A stretch of 64,000 bases of DNA from Rhabdornis inornatus (lineage: Eukaryota > Chordata > Aves > Passeriformes > Rhabdornithidae). Where the stretch lies: contig VWZS01006721.1 in assembly GCA_013397075.1 (NCBI GenBank), positions 1,751,003 through 1,815,002 on the forward strand, read 5' to 3'. Shown one piece after another: positions 1 through 12,846 of the stretch. The translations under genes and the position numbers were made by a program. The notes below the pieces were generated by a model, which was not told where the DNA came from, ran no database searches, and saw only the letters and a program-made list of their open reading frames with translations. Numbering within the stretch: position 1 is the stretch's first letter; each line of letters starts with the position of its first letter.

Positions 1-2461
1 GACTGACTAAAAGAGAGCAAGTATAACTGCATGAGTCACATCTCTAGGTTATCCAGTACTTTCCCAGCCCTACACATAGACTGGAGGGTTCGTATGTCTT
101 CATGTGCCTTTCTGGGTTGTTTTTGTGGCTCTGTTTTTTAACACGTTTTGTTAAAAACATTTCGTTTTGTCTGCTTTGGTGCAGAGTTGAGTACACCCTA
201 AAGAATTTTCCATATGCTTTATCTGGTATTTAGGGCTTAAAAAATTAATGATAATTCAGTTTTTCCAAGGAGTTTAGCCTTATACAGTTTCCTGTTTCTC
301 CTACTTCTTCCCACTGCTGTAGCTATACACAAGAGAGACAGAATGCTGGGCTAATGATGATGAAAACTATTTGCATGGTATAAGTAGGAGTGATATTGAT
401 GACACATAAACACATGCATGCATTTCTGTCTGAAAGGAATACAACTTTCTCCTCCATGATACTCTTCTCAACCCCTGGGCAAGCAAGATATTTTAATTAC
501 ATTGATTTCACAGCATTTTAGTTCCTGTTTCTAATTCACACTAGCATGCATTATTAAAAAAATGAAGCCCTTGTCCCCTTGGGAAGCTTTTCTTCCAGCT
601 TTTTCTTGGCAGAACATGTCAACTTAGGCCTTTCTTAGGTTTTTCATCTCTGTGTTTCTGGTGCTGTTCCTTCATATATTTTATTTTAGGCCTAATCCAA
701 ACAGTAAGATTTGGGATTCTTTGCAGGCTAGAATTGTGTGCTATACTTAAAACTAAACTGCATTATTTATTATGGCTTTCTATTTTTTCTTCTGCTTTGA
801 TTTGGGTTTTAGCATTTTTTTTGAGGAACTTAACAATTCTTTGAATATGGTATCCACATGTTTACTTACCAGCTGCTACTTATTAATTGCCTGCCTTCAC
901 AACTGTGAATATGCATATGTTTTTCTTCATTCTTTACTGCTGGTAGAAGACCCATATACTTATCCATTTTAACTCAAACACCTTCCTGTCAATTCCACAA
1001 TCCCAAGTCTTTATTAACAATGGAGTATGTGGGTCCCACTAATGAGATCTTTGCTGCCAAAGTTAGTAGTCAAAAATTTTTCATACCGATTGCAAAAAGC
1101 TAAAACAATCTTTATAGCATAAAGTTTAGGAGGGTTTTCAGTCTTTAAATGAGCCTAAATTTTTGCAGGTATTTGCAAATGCCTGTGGGTCAAGGAAAAA
1201 TAATGAAACATTAAGAAATTGCCATCATAAGGTGTAACAAATATTTCATCTGTACAGTTCTTACATGCTTTTATTTTAAAACTTCCATTTAAATGCAAAT
1301 TCTGTCAATTAAATTGTATTTTCATTACTTTGTTACACCACAGTGATTGCTTTTCATATTTCCAGACCTGGAACATGGGAAGGACAGGGGTCATCCTAGT
1401 CTCTTGAAAGTGCTGTTGAAATCAAGTACCCATCTTCTGCTGAATTTCTGGGTCACACATGTTTTGGGGAAGATCTGCAGAGTGAAAAAAGCAACTGCTC
1501 AGAAAAAATACTATGTCATAGCTATAGAAACCTTCCCATTGAAAAATCAAGACCCTTCCAGATGTCATCTCATCTAAATGTAACCCTCTCATAGTCAGCA
1601 CTTTAGCCTGGGCTAATTATTGAGACTCTCTGCACTGTCCCTGGAGGAAAAATTTGTACTGGTTTGGGTCATCTTTCCACTACTAAGAGAAGAGTCCAAG
1701 AGGAGGGAAAAAGTGTTTCTCTAGCATAAATTATGATCTCTAACACTTAGATATTAGGAAATATGGACTCCACCTTTATTTTCTGTTCCTTCCTGCTGTT
1801 TCTCAGGGTCGGGCCTATTTTTCTCCTGGCCAAGATACAAATGCAAAGACACATTTAGTGTGTCTCAAAGATGGCAAAGGACTCTCAGATCTATCACTCA
1901 GTGTTAAGTTAGAAGTCATGGGAGGATACTTTTGCAAAGGAATATTTATGTGAAAATCCTTGCATAGATTTTCTTCTGCTGTCTGAGAGGTGACTCTCTG
2001 CCCAGTCCCTTGTCTGTGTTTGTCCTTTACCCAGGCAGCTGTCAGTGTGAAGCATGGCTGCTATCATCCTTTTTCTGACTCTCTGCCCTTCCAAAGGAAA
2101 AAACAGCCATGAGAGCCAACTCTTCAGGCTTCTTCACCCACAGGGCTCGTGGGCCACATGGGAGAGCCAGGAGTATCTTTATTCCTTCGCAGGACCTTGC
2201 AGATACACAAGGCTTTCTACAAACTTATCCATGTACGATATAGTCTGTTCCTTCAAGAAGGTAGCTGCTCACAGCGCTCTTTATTTTGTCTATGGCTCAC
2301 CATCAGCAGGGCTCATCAGAAATAACTTTTATTATTTGTGGTTTTCTGTGGTTAACCTCCTTGCCATTGGATTCAGATAAACTTTACCACTGTGACTTCA
2401 AAAACTGTTTACAGGCCATTTGGCTGATTTGAATAACCAGCTACATGCATCAACTACTACT
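1..2461. other. Non-coding AT-rich DNA, no gene seen
   Basis: I see no gene, RNA gene or recognisable transposon here. The longest open frame is 108 codons at 2054-2380 on the plus strand. It has no recognisable domain, no splice-site context and ordinary intergenic composition, so I treat it as chance. Runs of T and AT-rich words are spread throughout. CG dinucleotides are rare, as expected for methylated vertebrate DNA outside CpG islands. Confidence 0.7.
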
Positions 2462-2520
2462 ACTAATTATTATTATTATTAAAATAATAATAATAACTAT
2501 AATAATATTTTAAAAAATAA
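2456..2520. repeat. (ATT)n/(AAT)n low-complexity tract
   Basis: A run of ACT and ATT trinucleotides passes into AAT-rich sequence (ctactactac, attattattatt, aataataataata) and then fades into AT-rich DNA. The units are degenerate. It is a simple trinucleotide microsatellite of the kind common in vertebrate introns and intergenic DNA, with no coding potential. Confidence 0.8.
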
Positions 2521-2920
2521 AACATTTTTAAAAGCAATGTTTCAAGTTACAAGGAAAGAAATAGTGAAGAAAAATGGAAAACATCTTTATGCTGTTATAA
2601 ATTACCAACTTACTTTGTCAATATGGTGTGTGATTCCTTCCCCTGCTTTTTTTTTTCCCCCACAATTGATACAGTAAAAGGTGATCAGAAATCTGGAAGC
2701 GTTGCTGTAGTTTTCCAGATGAATAAGCTTTGGCTCCTCAGCTTTGAAAAGATGTGACTCTGGGTGACATGACTGGAGTCTCTAAAATCAGGCATGCCAG
2801 CTGAATACAAAGTGAGTGTGCACTGTTGCTTCTGTCACAAGAACATAGTTGCAACAAATTAAATTTGGGGATGGAGGGATGATGAGAACAAACAGAAAGA
2901 GATGTTTCTTCACCAAATAG

Positions 2921-3016
2921 CTAAGTAAGTACTAGTAAGTAATAGTTAATAAGTAAGTAATAATAGTTAATAGTAAGTACTAGTAAGTACTAGTTAACCA
3001 GTTTAACTAGTTAAGC
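2921..3016. repeat. Degenerate TAGTAAGTAC minisatellite with palindromic end
   Basis: Variants of TAGTAAGTAC recur about every ten bases. Two perfect tandem copies lie at 2971-2990, with shorter AGTAAGTAATA variants upstream. The array ends in a 9-bp perfect inverted repeat (ACTAGTTAA at 2989-2997 and its complement at 3003-3011, 5-base spacer). This overlaps a 12-bp palindrome, TTAACTAGTTAA, at 3003-3014. The pattern suggests slippage growth of a short unit. I see no known transposon family. Confidence 0.75.
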
Positions 3017-3589
3017 CACTGTACTGAGGATGCTAAAATTTTACATGGTTGCTGAAAGCAGCTCATGATTTTTGCAGAGGAAAAACACATCAGTGGTTCT
3101 TAGGTGCAAAGTCAGCACACTTATGTCCAGAAATCATTTAATTAAAATCACTGAAGACTGGGAGAGTTTTCTGGGAAAATATTGCTGTATACTTGCTTAG
3201 TTATTGTATTCTTCCCTACTAGCTGTTACCAGAAATTGATTACAGAACAAGAAAGATGTTTCACTTGACCTGTTCTAGTTAAATTTTGCCATTGCTTCGC
3301 ACTGCCCAAAGAAATATAATTTAGCTGTGATCACTGATTGTAGTCACATAGTGACTATTCTGGCTGTCATTAAGTGAGAATAACTACCAGCCCTGACAAC
3401 CTGCCCTACTTGCTCATTGCCATCCTTTCTGCAGTGTTTATGGTGCCCCTTAGCCTGGGATGACTGAGCACAAATGCACACGTAGCCATTGCCCATCCTC
3501 TTTCTGTCAAAAAATCCAGATTTAAAAGATGCCTTTTTTTTTTTTGTTATCTTGCATCACTTGTGCTGAACTGAGTTAGGAGAGGGAGT

Positions 3590-3960
3590 AAAAGAGCAGC
3601 CTGGTTCTGAGTGAGCCATGCAGTTGTTTAGCATGCTAATTATGCAGGTTAATGCAAATTAAGCTCTCTGTGAGCTGAACATCCTTTTGCTCCCCACTGC
3701 CTGCTCTGCCTTCGCCATCAAGATCAGGTCCCCTGTGGCAGGGCTGATTAATGCACGTGCAGAGCAGCTCCTGCAGCATCACATTCCACCCATTACAATT
3801 GACTGGGATCCATTGCTGGTTACTTCTGAGTTGAACTTGAGTTAACTTGGGATATGCTGCAGAAATAGACTTATGTATGGGTTTGAACCACAGCTGGGCT
3901 GAGAAATTCTGCATTCATTTCAGAGCAATCGGGTGGGAAAACAGCCTTTGCTCAGATAGC
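3590..3960. promoter_or_regulatory. Candidate conserved enhancer-like element
   Basis: This block is more balanced in base composition than its AT-rich surroundings and carries a dense set of developmental transcription-factor words. They include a perfect POU octamer ATGCAAAT at 3652-3659, a homeodomain-type CTAATTATGCA at 3636-3646 and a second TTAATGCA word near 3749. It is not repetitive and matches no CR1 consensus. The short open frames across it (3636-3914 minus, 3847-4047 plus) have no recognisable domain. The regulatory role is inferred from motif texture only. Confidence 0.28.
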
Positions 3961-4047
3961 CTTGGACAGAAAACCACACGGTGTAAGAGACAGAGTCAAG
4001 CTTGGAAATATGTGACTTACCTTGTGGGAGTTGGTATCCCAAATTAA

Positions 4048-5530
4048 TGCATTGCAGGACCGCAGAAAAAGGTGTCTTGTCAACAGTAAGTCTCTTTGCT
4101 AACTACTGGCGCTTGCATGGGAGAAATGAAAATAAATATTCATGGTCTTGAAAGAGATTATCTTCTGTACCAAGCAACTTCATTTAAAGAGTCAAAGGTT
4201 TAAAACCACATGTCAGATTGTTTTATTAAATGAAAAATTTAAAAATCCATACTAGAAAAAAACTTATTTTTAAAATTTGTTTCTAAACTAAATCTCTAAT
4301 TATATTTTTTTATCAGAAGCTCAAGATTTAAGAATTCTAGTTAGGAAGTATGTAATTTCCAGTTTTAAATAAGTTGTTGGGGTTTTTTTGAAAGATAATT
4401 TACCACTAAAGATAACTTGGAAGTCTATCTCTTGAAAACAATTTTATTCTGATTTTATCCTTTGGTACTCAATTCTAATTAATTTTACATACCAGTTTTA
4501 CTGCTCCATGTCAGAATCTGAATGCCTTGGAAAAAGCATTTTCAACCCCAAAGTCACAATTTCTGATCAGATTTGCTTTTCTGCTGCTATTTTGTTGCCT
4601 TTCTAAAGATGTAACTGTAATTTATATGGTAAGAGATATTGATTTTTTTAGAATTTTTTTGCAGTTTGTGACTTGGTAATAAAATGCGGCTTTTATTCTA
4701 ATAAATGTGTTTTAAAGAGTTTCCCATATCTTTAACAAACACTGGAATAAAAGTCCAGAATTCCTGATTAAAAAAACATGGAGCACTTTTTAACGAAATG
4801 CCAGAAATGAGACGCTTGATCAGAGTGAAATTCCTACATGCTCAGAGAACTCACAGCTGACATAAGTATCCCACAGGTCACATGCAAGTGCTTCTTTGTC
4901 TGTGATAGTGCCATATGTGGGAGTGGATATCATCTGTTTGCCTCTCCTAAATCTGCCCTCAGTGTCCTTTAGCCTTTTAAAAGTCAGCTTAACACAGTGG
5001 CTGGACCACATAGGGGTTGATTTATATGCTGTCACCTCTCAATTCATATGTCTCTGCACTTTTTTCTCACATCTTTGTTTCATGGTCCACAGTCTTTTTC
5101 AAAAGAAACATTGAATTTCAAAAGAAATTAGAATATTTACTCCTAAAAATACTCAGGATCTGCAAATTGCAGTTGACACATATTTTCATCTTCCTTAGTG
5201 CCCCATCTGAATGATGCATAAAATGATGCTCAGTACTCACTTCCATAAGAGACAATATTCCTGAGGAAAAAAATTTCTCAAAGAAGATGTGTTTATATTT
5301 TCTTCTCCTTATAGCTATTCAGAATCACAACATATTATAGAAGAAAATTTATTAATGATGAAATCAGAAGTAGTCCTTGTATACAGCTTTATTTTCATAT
5401 TCAAAATGCTCAAGACTCCACAGAAGTGCCTTAATCTCATCCTGACTTTCTGGCAGTAAAATCCTTGTTCCTTTTAAATCTCTTTAATGTCAGTTAGGTT
5501 TCACAGAACTGTAAAAATATCCAGCCAAAA
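4048..5530. other. Non-coding AT-rich DNA, no gene seen
   Basis: The sequence is strongly AT-rich with many T and A runs. Three overlapping frames of 65-72 codons lie on both strands at 4820-5214; none shows family features and they overlap one another, which is typical of chance. I see no transposon. Confidence 0.7.
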
Positions 5531-5645
5531 CTGGATCTTAAAAGTTCATCTGGTCCAACATTTTGTGGGAAAGGGAGTCTCCTTGAGATTATCCAGCACA
5601 CTGTACCATTGTATCATGAAAAACTCCAAATTTGCCTTTAAAAAA
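5531..5645 (-). mobile_element. Eroded CR1-like retrotransposon fragment
   Basis: The words 'ttcatctggtccaacattttgtgggaa' (in pieces), 'gggagtctccttgagattatccagcac' and 'gtatcatgaaaaactcc' resemble the reverse complement of the 3' part of an avian CR1 family. In that family 'ctggtccaac' precedes a block ending in 'cttgaaaacctccag'. The terminal repeats and the GGAAGGGA core are missing or decayed, so this is an old, divergent copy. It breaks at an A-rich tract. A different old repeat family is possible. Confidence 0.5.
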
Positions 5646-5647
5646 CA

Positions 5648-5757
5648 GCAAAAAAAAAAAAAATTAAAAAACCACCAAAAACAAAACAAAACAAAACCCC
5701 CAACAAACAAAACAACAACAAAAAACCAAACCAAACCAAAACAAAACAACCCACCAA
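5648..5757. repeat. A-rich AAAC/AAACC low-complexity tract
   Basis: This is roughly 110 bases of almost pure A and C on the plus strand: a 14-base A run followed by irregular AAAAC, AACAA and AAACC units. Reading through it gives the lysine/asparagine/proline-rich frame at 5487-5852 and the phenylalanine/valine-rich frame on the other strand; both are artefacts. It interrupts the CR1-like fragment, because 'cctccag' on its right resembles the next CR1 word. Confidence 0.8.
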
Positions 5758-8700
5758 ACCTCCAGTTTGTGCATTGCTGCAAGACCCAGCTGCAGAGGTT
5801 TTGGATCAGTCTAATAGATGGACTATCACAGATGTGTGTTAAACATTTTTAAAGATAGAAAAGACAGAATGTCTTTTTATTGCTTGGATCGTACTGATGA
5901 GGTGAGAGGATATCCTGGAGGGCTGACCCCTGTAAACACCCTATTTAAATGCACAACAAGGCAACTTAGTAACAATATCTGCAAAAAATATTACTGTAAA
6001 CTATATAGTAGTTTTACTGACTTTAAGGTGGCTGATGTCAGTAACATTTAAGTAATTATTATGTAAGCAAAAAACCATGCAAAGTTAAAATCATCAGAGG
6101 ATTGGTTTTGTTTGGTGACAAAATGATAAAAGTGAAGAGCAGTAAACATAAACCTTAAATCAAGCAACAGTTTCTCAGTGCACAGCATGAAGTCTCTTAG
6201 ACTGGCTTGTGGAGGAATTAATTAGGTAATGTATTTAATGAATCTAGAGTGCTTTGACGAATATGAAGTGCTTTATAAGTGCTAGGAATTTTTATTTCTT
6301 AATTTCTTAATTGTGTATTTATTTAGTTTTAAATTATGTAAATTCCAAAGCAGATATAAAAAACATCAATACCTTACCTCTCTGGGAATTCAGGAGCTCA
6401 GTTTCAGAACTTCCTGTGAAATATCTGGAGGAAGGCATTGTTTCAATACTTTTAATTTTAATATTTCTGTTCAAATTGAAGCACTTTAGTTCTACCCTTA
6501 AATTTCTGCTTGTGTTGTAATGAATCACTGCGAAAGTTTGCTGCAAAAATACATAACACACTTAGTGTCAGAACCCCACAGACACTCACTCACTAAAAGT
6601 GTCAAGTTCCCTTACTTTTTATTTTTGTGTATCACTCAGTAAAGATCCATACAGGCTGCACAGGAATTATCTGAGGGAACACAAGAATCCAGGATCTCCT
6701 TTCTGGAAAGTAATTGTCCTGCCTACCAGCCTGTAGACTCATTAATTAGATAATTATCTCTCATTCTTTCACTTTCTTTCTTCTTTTAGCATTCACCATG
6801 GGCACATGATGCACAGAGAAAAGGAAGACCTTTGACTTGTAGCTTAATACAGCTCTGCAGGACACATGTGTGTGCTCTAGGAGTTGTTACTCCCTACAAC
6901 TGTGGGAAATGGAACTCTCACAGAATTTTGTTGCCTCTTGGGTGATTTCAATTAGCAGAACAATTTAATTATCAAGGGACTAAATGTAGTTTGAATCCTC
7001 AAACTCTTGTTTTGAACCTCTTTGTTAATTTCACTAATTATAGTATCAGCTGCTTCTAGTAAACTCTGAAAAGTATCCCAGACTAATATAAATTGTAACA
7101 AAAAAGCTTCTCCTAAATATTGTCTGGAGGTAGCAATGATCTCAAAATTCATGGTTTCTGAATTTTAATGGAAAGCTCCAATTTTTCAATAGAGAGTGAC
7201 TTTTCTAGTGTATTTTGCTTCTGTAATAATACTTTCCCTTTTGTTCTTCTTTCTCCCAGTTGCATATTAATTCTAATTTTAATCTTCTCCCATTACCCTG
7301 CTGACTTTTCCATTCCTCCCTATGTGTTTTAATCACTTTTATAAAACCCAGCTGTCTGGCAAGCTACTTCAAGCTATTTTCATGTGCACCACTGAACTGA
7401 TTTTGACAATAAATTGTGTGTGGCTGGGCATGTATTCTGTATGAACTAATACATGAACTGCTCAGCTACTGCATGAACTACTCAGTTATTTTAAATTTTC
7501 TCACAATAATGAAGTACAGAACATGCAAACTTTTGATTATGCAACCCTGTGCTCCCCTTGAGCCATTTCTTTTGACCCTCTGTTCTGCTGGCCAGTTCAC
7601 GTTTGAACAGTTATTGTATGTATAATATCTGTAAAACATGAACAACAAAAATGAATTAATTCACTCGTAAACCAAACAATCACAGACAAACAGCTGATCT
7701 CAACTGGTCCATTGCTTTACCTTATACTAATAGTTAAATTACCATCTCATAGTCTCTGATTTATTGTTTTTTATAGACTGCCTCATTTTGAACTGCTGAC
7801 TGGGAATTTCTTTTTATAATAAGCTCTTTTTTTTGTCTTCTTGAGAAATTATGTTGTGTTGCGTGGGAATGGATCAGATGTTTTTTAAAAGTCTTCATTG
7901 TTTGAAAGTTTGGAAAGCATTTAGAAGTTGACTAAAGATCGTCTGACATTTTCAGAATGGAAACAGAAATTTATTTTTTTTATGTTTGCACTTACTTTCC
8001 TCCTGTGATGCTCAGTCATTTTCATTTCAAAGAATAAAGAGGTCAAACCAAAATGCTGTGGTTTAAAATTAAATATTTGAAACTATTAAGTTGTAACCTA
8101 ACAAAGACTTTATGAAAAAAAATTATAGTTCCTGCACTTCATCCCAAGAACAAAAAAAAATTATAGCCTGACTAATGTTTCTTATTTTGGAAAATCCATT
8201 TTTTCACCATGTTTCTTTAACTTTCTTATTCACTTTTCTTCAAATCTATTATATTTGCCTTCTTTTCAAATAAGAGAAATAAAATGTCTTGAAAGTGCCT
8301 GGTAGCAAAAGTTATTTCATAACAAAATATAAATTTTCCTTTTTCCCCTTAACCATATAACCACTAAACACCTTGCTTTGAAAAATTAAAACAAATACTT
8401 CAATTTTTTGATACTTTCTCATGCAGCCAGGAAAATGGCTACGGAGCACGGACTTTACTCAGCCTCCTCTTTATTCTGGTCATTTTTGATTAGGAAACTC
8501 TTCACTTCCAATAACTAAGTAAAGCTGATATGCTCTGATGGTTTAGTTAAGTAGATTTTATTGCATCTGAGTGGGAATGCTGTACTCTGGGTTATTGGTT
8601 TGCCTGTCACAGGAATTGCAGGTCATACAAGTGTGCTGACAATCACACAATGCACAGGCTCAGTTCTGCTTTTGGTACTGCAGCAGGTTTGCAAGGCTGA

Positions 8701-9224
8701 GTACCAAATGAAGCAATAGGCTACCAAGGGGAAATCAAATCAAGAGTTTTACACTTCCAGTGACATGAAGAGAAGATTACTCTTGTTCTGTTCCTACTGA
8801 AAAGCAATTATTTTGTAACGATGATCACAAATTATCCCCATAACAATGAATCTTTGCTATGGTTTTAAATACTTCTAATTTATTACACATATTTGGCATA
8901 TTATTGACAATCATTACGTTGGATGGTACTACTGACCAGCCCTGCAGTTTTGTCAATTTGGAAACTGATTCATAACCACAACAGTTATATAATCACATAG
9001 ATGCCTTTATTGAACAAACATATAAAAAGCCAAAAAAAAAAATTTCCCTAAAACTATTAGGAGGGTATGGGTGTCCTTGAGGACAGGTAAACCTGAGCTA
9101 CTGCTGGGAATGAAGGAATATGGGTCATCCTTATAGTACTAAGGTGCATCCCACAGCACAGCAGAGAATTGTGGTGTACAGGGATGTTTCCTGAGCCAAG
9201 GAAAGCCCTGAGTAAAGACAGATT
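5758..9224. other. Non-coding AT-rich DNA, no gene seen
   Basis: No open frame exceeds 77 codons and none is recognisable. I see no RNA gene or clear transposon in this 3.5-kb stretch. A 14-base word (A8TTATAG) occurs twice, at 8115-8128 and 8153-8166, a small local duplication or slippage product. The composition is AT-rich throughout. Confidence 0.7.
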
Positions 9225-9494
9225 CTTTAAGAGGGCTTGTAGGGATAGGACAAGGAAGAATAAATAGAAGAGAGCAGGTTCAGACCATATACAAGGAAGA
9301 ATTTTTTTTACAGTATTGGAAAACTGGAACAGGTTGCCCAGAGAAGTTGTAGGTGACTCATCCTTGGAAACATTCAATGTTGGACAGGGCTTTGAGCAAC
9401 TGGATCTAGGTAACCACGTCCCTGCCCATTGCAGGACTAGATGACCTTTAAAGGTCCCTTCCAACCCAAAACATGCTGTGATTCTGTGATTCTC
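9225..9494 (+). mobile_element. CR1 retrotransposon, 5'-truncated 3' end
   Basis: This is the 3' end of a CR1 LINE in the sense direction. Diagnostic words in order are 'gggataggacaagg' (9242), 'ggttcagac', 'aaggaagaat', 'ggaacaggttgcccagagaagt' in pieces (9328-9349), 'tccttggaaacattcaatgttggacagggctttgagcaa' in pieces, 'aaaggtcccttccaaccc' (9450) and terminal GATTCTGTGATTCT (9480-9493). CR1 copies are typically 5'-truncated like this and end in short ATTCTGTG-type repeats rather than poly-A. Several internal substitutions mark it as moderately old. The 135-codon minus-strand frame at 9057-9464 is antisense to it and is not a gene. Confidence 0.93.
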
Positions 9495-12400
9495 TGTGTT
9501 TTGCAGCCACAGGTGGCTGTCCCCTGTGCCAGAGGTGTCCCTGCTGCATTGGCTTACCAGAACGTCAGCAAGGTCAAACAGGGCTCACTATTGAGTGGGT
9601 GACCCTGCCCAGGCAATGCACAGCCTGGTATTTGCAGGAGTGACCTGCAGATCAGTTGTGATCTGCTATTGAAGCACAGGAGAGCTATCGGTTCCCTTTC
9701 TCAGAACTCAGGAGACTAACTTAAAACTAAACCAAAACCACCTTTTTAAGGGGAATTCTCATTTCACTGCTGCAAGCATCTTGCTGTGTAGCAAGAGTGA
9801 GTCATCCAGGGAGATGATGACAGGCAGAGGCAGGAGCAGGACAACAACTGAGATGACAAACTATGTGCTGTGACACTCTGAAATGGCCTCTGAGTGGCTC
9901 TCTGAGGGAACTGACAGGCTTTATGCTACTGTCAGCTCCCTTTGCCCCCTGTTCACAGATGGCAAGCTGATGAGAAGGGAAATAGCCGCACTTATCAATG
10001 CAGTAAAAGATTTATATCAGGAGATGGGATGCCTCCACGGTGTGGGAAGTCATGGTGTAGAAGCACCAAGTAGTTTTAAGCAGCTGCAATTACATGATCT
10101 CAGCTAATTATTGCTGTTATAAATAAAACAACTGAACAGTAATAAAACACAAAGAGCTAGGCTCATGTCTAACGCTGCATGAGTGAACACTGTGAAGAAA
10201 AACCATTTTCACAGTCCTTCACAGAGTCTGGAGAGAATAATGTCCCCATATTGAGTGGGAATAATGAGCAGAAGTCAGCCCACCATGGAGCAGGGACCCT
10301 GCTGCTGCCTCCTCAGGGTTGGTGGAACCATCATGGGGATGAATGTCCCGATTCCTCAGAGAATGCAGGCCTGACAGGGAGCTTACTTCTTGCTGGAGAC
10401 AGACCTTGCTGCATGTCTTGACTGTTTTCAGGTTTTGGAATCTAAGACAATCAATATGGGCCTTATGTCTTCTGACTTCTTATTAGTGATGAAAACCTAC
10501 TTCATTGAGATATCTGTTGATTTCAAGAACATGGCTGTCATCCTGACCTCAAAATAATTCTTTTCCTGCTCTGAACCTCACTGTCTTATCTCAGTTCCAC
10601 CACTGAATTGGGTGATAAAAAGGATTCAAATCCAGATTCTTTTTTATGCTTACAAGCATTCCTTATAAATCAAAGCTATTCTTCAGAGACACAATACAAC
10701 AAAAATTTAGAAAAATGAATGAATAAAACTACTTGTTCTTCAGACTCTAGCCTGAAGTGTCAAATTTTCTGTCTTTGCCAAAGATATCTCCAAACCACTT
10801 TTTTTACCCAAACCTCAATGTCATATGGAGTTTTGCAATTTACTCAGAACAGATATTTGGTATATGTTCTAATATGAATAAGTAATGGAAAATGTACCCA
10901 GAACGAAATATAGCTACCATAAGGATATTTTACCTACTCCCTACACAACAGTACCTTCCAGGATCAGCAAGCCTGTCCCATTTGCCTATTATCATCTGCT
11001 GCTGTTCTGCTGATGTGAAGATTTTCTCTTTTCTCAGCAACTTTCTCAATGAAAATAGAGCAAGACCCCAGATGCACTTCAGGATCATAGTCATCCTGCT
11101 TTCTTTCTTCACAACAAAAACAACCCCCAAAACCAGTTTAGCCTGCTCACCTCACCAGTCACCAAAGTGTCGGACTTTATCTACCGACTCCTATAACAAA
11201 AACGTGATTTCAGTTAAATTAATGGGAAAGTTCCATGTACCCATTAAAAGGTAAGATTTGCCCCTGTAACTTTCCAACCTAAGTGCTGGTTTCAAAGTCT
11301 ATTTTAAAAAGTTCTAGTTTGTCATTGCTTCAGATGATTTAATGCCCACAGAGACCATTCTTCAACTTCTATCTGATCTCCAAAGCCAAAACCCTATAAT
11401 TTCATTCTGGAATCCTTTTAAATTTTTGGAACTGGAAACTATTTTTAGGCTAGCTTTACAAGTTTCAGTGAATGCACCAGTTTGTGTCTTGTTGCAAGAA
11501 TTAACCAGTCATCTTTACAAATAGTTGTCCAGATGGAATGGAAACCTCTAGAGATCCACATTTATCTTAGTGAACTGGTGCTAGATGAAAAGGCTGATGG
11601 GTACACGGTGTTTGCCTGGATCCAACCTATAACCACTGTGTTTGGCTGAGGAAGTTAACTACAGCATTCTCAGACGTGATGAGAACCTCTCAGCTTTCCA
11701 CTGCTAGCTAGCTTCATTGCAGCATCAACAGTGATTTTGTTAACAGAGGACTTCTCAAAGGCTTTGCCAAGTATCTTGTTTTGGATGCTTAAACCTTAGA
11801 AGCAGTTTAATTTAAATAAAAGCTGGAGTAATAAGTTAGGTAAAAAAAAAAAATCCAATAAAATTAGTTGCTCAAGTGATGTATGAAAATAATATGGCAG
11901 AAAATCAAACTATACTTTCCTCTCTTTGCCTTTATATTGATTTCAAGGAAAAGCAGCACTGTGTTTTCCTGGCTTTTTTGCTCATAACTTCTCAATTTTA
12001 CTCAACGATTATAACCTTGTTTCATTGCGGAGTTATTTTATGTATGGTAAATTTAAACACATACAGATTTGTCCCAACACTTAATTTTTATTTGAGAACC
12101 CACTTTCTCTGTGCTAATACACCCAAAGTATCTTTGCCAATCACTAGCTCTGATGCACAAAAGAGCACATACTCTTTACTTGTAGTGCCTACATCAAAGA
12201 AAATATTTACATGGCATCACATAAAAACCTAAATGACTCACCAGCAAGTGTCCTAGCCTTGTGTCAGTTTGCAATCAGTAGTTGCACTGATCCTGAAATA
12301 GGAGGGACAAGAGATTGCTTATGTCCTTGCTGGTAGGAAGAAGGAGAGCATTCAAAGGACTCACATGGAAAGGAACATCTTCAATCAGACTTAGTTCTCT

Positions 12401-12846
12401 AAAGAACTGGAACTGAACCCAGAAATATATACAAAATTTTGCCCCCTTCTCTTCTGTCTAGTTGCTTCATCTCTGACTACTTTGTTGGACCATTTACAAT
12501 AGCAGCAGGCAGCTTTAAGTAAGACATCTGATGTCCAAAATTACTGTGTTCAATAGTTTCTCTCTTAGCAATATACATATTTACCCACTGAACAAGTACT
12601 TTGTCACTAATGTTTTAACTCATGCATTCACTGCTGAAGTGTTCTGTAAATTGTACAGATTTACTCCAACCATGATTCTTGAAATCTGGAGCAACGTGGA
12701 TATCAGAGTCTTTACTTGAAACATGCTCACCTTATCACCCAGAAATGCATGTGGGCATTTTTGATAAAAGGCTGTGTTGCAGCTGAAGCCTTTTTCATGG
12801 TTAACCTCTGGTGAATCCTAATGGAATTTTAAACAAGGAGTTTAAT
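9495..12846. other. Non-coding DNA, no gene supported
   Basis: There is no convincing gene. The best frames are 9883-10107 plus (74 codons, the most protein-like composition) and 10892-11254 plus (120 codons). Neither has a recognisable domain or intact splice context. 9500-10430 is somewhat less AT-rich than its surroundings and could hold an old unrecognised repeat. 10440-12846 is AT-rich with no visible elements. Confidence 0.62.

Noticed and set aside
2054..2380. 108-codon plus-strand frame with a hydrophobic start like a signal peptide
   Set aside because: There is no homology signal and a minus-strand frame overlaps it. A hydrophobic N-terminus is common in T-rich DNA.
5546..5782. Phenylalanine/valine-rich minus-strand frame resembling a membrane protein
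   Set aside because: It is the reverse reading of the A/C-rich low-complexity tract.
9057..9464. 135-codon minus-strand frame
   Set aside because: Most of it is antisense to a CR1 3' end and the rest has no recognisable feature.
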